Source: Conexibacter sp.
Lineage (GTDB): Bacteria > Actinomycetota > Thermoleophilia > Solirubrobacterales > Solirubrobacteraceae
Length of the DNA stretch: 8,387 nt
NCBI GenBank assembly: GCA_025964295.1
Contig: JAOPZD010000598.1
Location: 1 to 8,387, forward strand
Direction of reading: 5' to 3'
Translations under genes and position numbers: made by a program
Notes under the pieces: generated by a model
Database searches by the model: none
Seen by the model: only the letters and a program-made list of their open reading frames with translations
Told to the model about the DNA's origin: nothing
In this document: positions 6,319 through 8,387 of the stretch, one piece after another
How positions within the stretch are numbered: position 1 is the stretch's first letter
Layout: every line of letters begins with the position of its first letter

Positions 6319-7914
6319 TCAGGCGCGCGCCGCGGTCGCGGCGACCTTGCCCTTGACGAGGTCGGCGGCGCGCTCGGCGACCATGATCGTCGGGGCGTTG
6401 GTGTTGCCGCCGGGGATCAGCGGGAAGACGGACGCGTCGATCACGCGCAGGCCCTCGACGCCGCGCACGCGCAGCTCGGGGTCGAGCACCGCGTCCTCGC
6501 CGCCCATGCGGCAGGTGCCCGACGGGTGGTAGAGCAGCTCGACGTTGCGGCGGACGAAGTCCTCGACGTCGGCGTCGTCGCGGATCTCGGCGCCCGGGTA
6601 GATCTCGCGCCCGCGGACGGAGCGCAGCGGCTCGGTGCCGGCGATCTCGCGGGCGAGCTCGACGCCGGTGACCAGCGCCGCGAGGTCCTCGGGCTCGCCG
6701 AGCGTGTTGGTGACGATCCGCGGCTTGGCCACCGGGTCAGACGCCGCCAGCCGGATCTGGCCACGGCTCTTGGGGCTGATGAGGACCGGGCCGAACGTGA
6801 ACGCGTGGCCGTCGAACTCCTCCTCGCCGTTGCGCACGAAGTAGGCGGGCGCGAAGTGGTACTGCAGGTCGGCGGCGGGCAGGCCGGGGCGGCTGCGGAC
6901 GAAGGCGAACGCCTCGGCGACCGTCGAGGTCAGCGGTCCCGAGCGGCGCAGCAGCCACTCCAGCAGCGGCTTGGGCTTGTCGGCGCCGTAGAGCGACTCG
7001 GCGGCGGTCGCCTCCCAGACGCACACGACGTAGGGGTGGTCCTGGAGGTTGGCGCCGACGCCCGGGCTGTCGACCGCGACGTCGACGCCGACCTCGCGCA
7101 GGTGGTCGGCCGGCCCGATGCCCGAGAGCATCAGCAGCTGCGGCGAGCCGATCGCGCCGGCGCTGAGGATCACCTCGCGCTCGGCGCGCACGGTCTCCTC
7201 GCGGCCGCGGCCGTCGCGCAGCACGACCCCGACGGCGCGGTCGCCCTCCAGCACGACGCGCGCGACGTGCACGCCGGTGCGGATCTCGAGGTTCGGCCGG
7301 TCCTGCGCCGGGCGCAGGTAGGCGTCGGCCGCCGACCAGCGGCGGCCGTTGCGCTGCGTGACCTGCACGAGCGACGCGCCGTCCTGCTCGGGGCCGTTGT
7401 AGTCGGCGATGCGCGGGATCCCGACGGCCTCGGCGGCCTGCAGGAAGCGCTTGGTCAGCGGGCGCGGCGAGCGCTCGTCGGCGACGTTGAGGGGGCCGCC
7501 GACGGCGTGGTGCTCGCTGGCGCCGCGCTCGTTGTGCTCGGCCTTGAGGAAGTAGGGCCGCACGTCGTCCCAACCCCAGCCCGCGGCGCCCTCGGACTCC
7601 CAGAGGTCGTAGTCCAGCGGCCGGCCGCGCACGTAGAGCATCGCGTTCATCGAGCTCGAGCCGCCCAGCGACTTGCCGCGCGGGATGAACAGCGAGCGGC
7701 CGTCGCAGTGCGGCTCGGGCTCGGTGGCGAAGTCCCAGTCCAGCTTGGTGTGGAACTGCTTGGCGAAGCCCGCCGGGATCTTGATGTTGGGGTGGCGGTC
7801 CTTGCCGCCCGCCTCGATGAGGAGGACCCGGACGTCCGGGTCCTCCGTCAGCCGGTGGGCGAGCACGCAGCCCGCCGAGCCGGCGCCGACGATCACGTAG
7901 TCCGCTGGGGCCAT
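6319..7914 (-). CDS. GMC-family FAD-dependent oxidoreductase (choline/alcohol dehydrogenase-like)
   Basis: This 531-residue flavoenzyme should oxidise an alcohol substrate to an aldehyde using bound FAD. The N-terminal FAD-binding motif is GAGSAG (10-15), with ribose-binding E34 in LLIEAG. GMC signature 1 lies at 79-98 (RGKSLGGSSSMNAMLYVRG), and signature 2 at 253-267 (GAIGSPQLLMLSGIG). The catalytic His is H463 in YHPSGTCRMG, and the second catalytic position is N506 in GGNTNAPT, as in choline-oxidising members. The substrate cannot be read from the sequence; choline, glycols and longer alcohols are all possible. There is no betaine-aldehyde dehydrogenase or cytochrome partner nearby. I chose the ATG at 7914, which places the Rossmann motif 10 residues in. 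A TTG at 7950 has a better ribosome site (AGGAGA, 10 nt upstream) and would add 12 residues. The gene lies 33-69 nt after the glycosyltransferase stop, so the two may be cotranscribed. Confidence 0.93.
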   Translation of the reverse strand: MAPADYVIVGAGSAGCVLAHRLTEDPDVRVLLIEAGGKDRHPNIKIPAGFAKQFHTKLDWDFATEPEPHCDGRSLFIPRGKSLGGSSSMNAMLYVRGRPLDYDLWESEGAAGWGWDDVRPYFLKAEHNERGASEHHAVGGPLNVADERSPRPLTKRFLQAAEAVGIPRIADYNGPEQDGASLVQVTQRNGRRWSAADAYLRPAQDRPNLEIRTGVHVARVVLEGDRAVGVVLRDGRGREETVRAEREVILSAGAIGSPQLLMLSGIGPADHLREVGVDVAVDSPGVGANLQDHPYVVCVWEATAAESLYGADKPKPLLEWLLRRSGPLTSTVAEAFAFVRSRPGLPAADLQYHFAPAYFVRNGEEEFDGHAFTFGPVLISPKSRGQIRLAASDPVAKPRIVTNTLGEPEDLAALVTGVELAREIAGTEPLRSVRGREIYPGAEIRDDADVEDFVRRNVELLYHPSGTCRMGGEDAVLDPELRVRGVEGLRVIDASVFPLIPGGNTNAPTIMVAERAADLVKGKVAATAARA

Positions 7915-7983
7915 GGGCCCGATGCTCGCCGAGGCGCCGGCCCGGCGCAAGTCGCTGGTGTCTCCTGGCGCGTCCCGGCCCGC

Positions 7984-8387
7984 CTAGGAGGCCGCCGCGA
8001 GGATCGCGGCGGCCTTGCCCTGGAGGTCGTACATGCCGCTGACCGTGGTCTGCTTGCCCACCTTGGCGACGATGGCCATGATCGTCGTCGAGCCGGTGCG
8101 GCCGTCGTTGCCCATGCCGCCGCTCTGGCCACCGGTCAGGACGTAGCGGATGCGCCCGTCCTTGACGGCCTGCGCCAGCCAGCTCGCGCTGACCTCGCTC
8201 TCGCGGCCCGAGAAGCCGCCGAGGCCGGCGACCTTGGCGCCGGAGGAGATGATCGCCTCCGACGCGCCCTGCTGGGAGGAGACGCCGATCGTCCCGCCGC
8301 CGTGGGCCTTGGCGTAGGCCAGTGCGGCGGTCACGTTGGTGTTGGAGCCGAACATGCCGCCGCCCCCGGCGCCGGCGCCCGCGCCGC
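7984..8387 (-). CDS. C-terminal part of a GT39/ArnT-like membrane glycosyltransferase (partial)
   Basis: Only the last 134 or so residues are present, because the gene runs off the right edge of the window. The visible part begins with a glycine/alanine-rich linker (GAGAGAGGGG). An alpha/beta-looking domain follows, with the block GGGTIGVSSQQGASEAIISS, then AGLGGFSGRESEVS, then WLAQAVKDGRIRYVLTGG. I recognise this as the soluble C-terminal domain found after the multi-spanning GT39 (ArnT/PMT-like, YkcA/B-like) core in actinobacteria. Such enzymes transfer a sugar from a polyprenyl-phosphate donor at the membrane, and this domain would lie outside the membrane. No catalytic residues or membrane segments are in view, so assignment rests on the tail alone. 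The frame stays open to the edge; an internal ATG at 8355 is not the start. Confidence 0.8.
   Translation of the reverse strand, partial: GAGAGAGGGGMFGSNTNVTAALAYAKAHGGGTIGVSSQQGASEAIISSGAKVAGLGGFSGRESEVSASWLAQAVKDGRIRYVLTGGQSGGMGNDGRTGSTTIMAIVAKVGKQTTVSGMYDLQGKAAAILAAAS

Overview
The window looks like chromosomal DNA from a very GC-rich actinobacterium. Most third codon positions are G or C, and start regions use GAGGAG/GGAGG-type ribosome binding sites. The FadA/FadB pair and the small beta-carbonic anhydrase both resemble mycobacterial proteins, from memory of Rv0859/Rv0860 and Rv1284. The overall flavour suggests the Solirubrobacterales/Thermoleophilia branch, but that placement is a guess. 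I see no transposase, integrase, CRISPR array or phage gene.

Left part (34-4172): a TetR-family repressor gene on the minus strand is divergent from a tight two-gene plus-strand operon. The operon encodes a thiolase (fadA) and a fused enoyl-CoA hydratase/3-hydroxyacyl-CoA dehydrogenase (fadB), with 2 nt between them. Together these two proteins can perform the hydration, oxidation and thiolysis steps of fatty acid beta-oxidation, probably as a trifunctional complex. The 87-nt divergent gap is the natural place for control by the TetR protein.

Middle part (4173-5410): a strong GC-rich hairpin follows fadB. A compact beta-class carbonic anhydrase gene comes next on the plus strand. It converges with a minus-strand gene for a stand-alone RsbW-like (GHKL) ATPase, the type that acts as an anti-sigma factor kinase.

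Right part (5411-8387), all on the minus strand: read in the direction of transcription, the order is the C-terminal end of a GT39-type membrane glycosyltransferase (cut by the window edge), a GMC-family FAD oxidoreductase, tRNA-Ser(CGA), a 325-nt gene-free stretch, and a DUF2294 protein. The gene-free stretch holds several inverted repeats. One of them would pair with the ribosome binding site of the DUF2294 gene.

Most of the window is ordinary housekeeping metabolism. I do not see a convincing new multi-gene system. The signals most worth checking are in the RNA leaders: the ribosome-site-sequestering hairpin before the DUF2294 gene, the nested and alternative inverted repeats just upstream of it, the hairpin plus near-leaderless start at the carbonic anhydrase gene, and the orphan RsbW-like ATPase.
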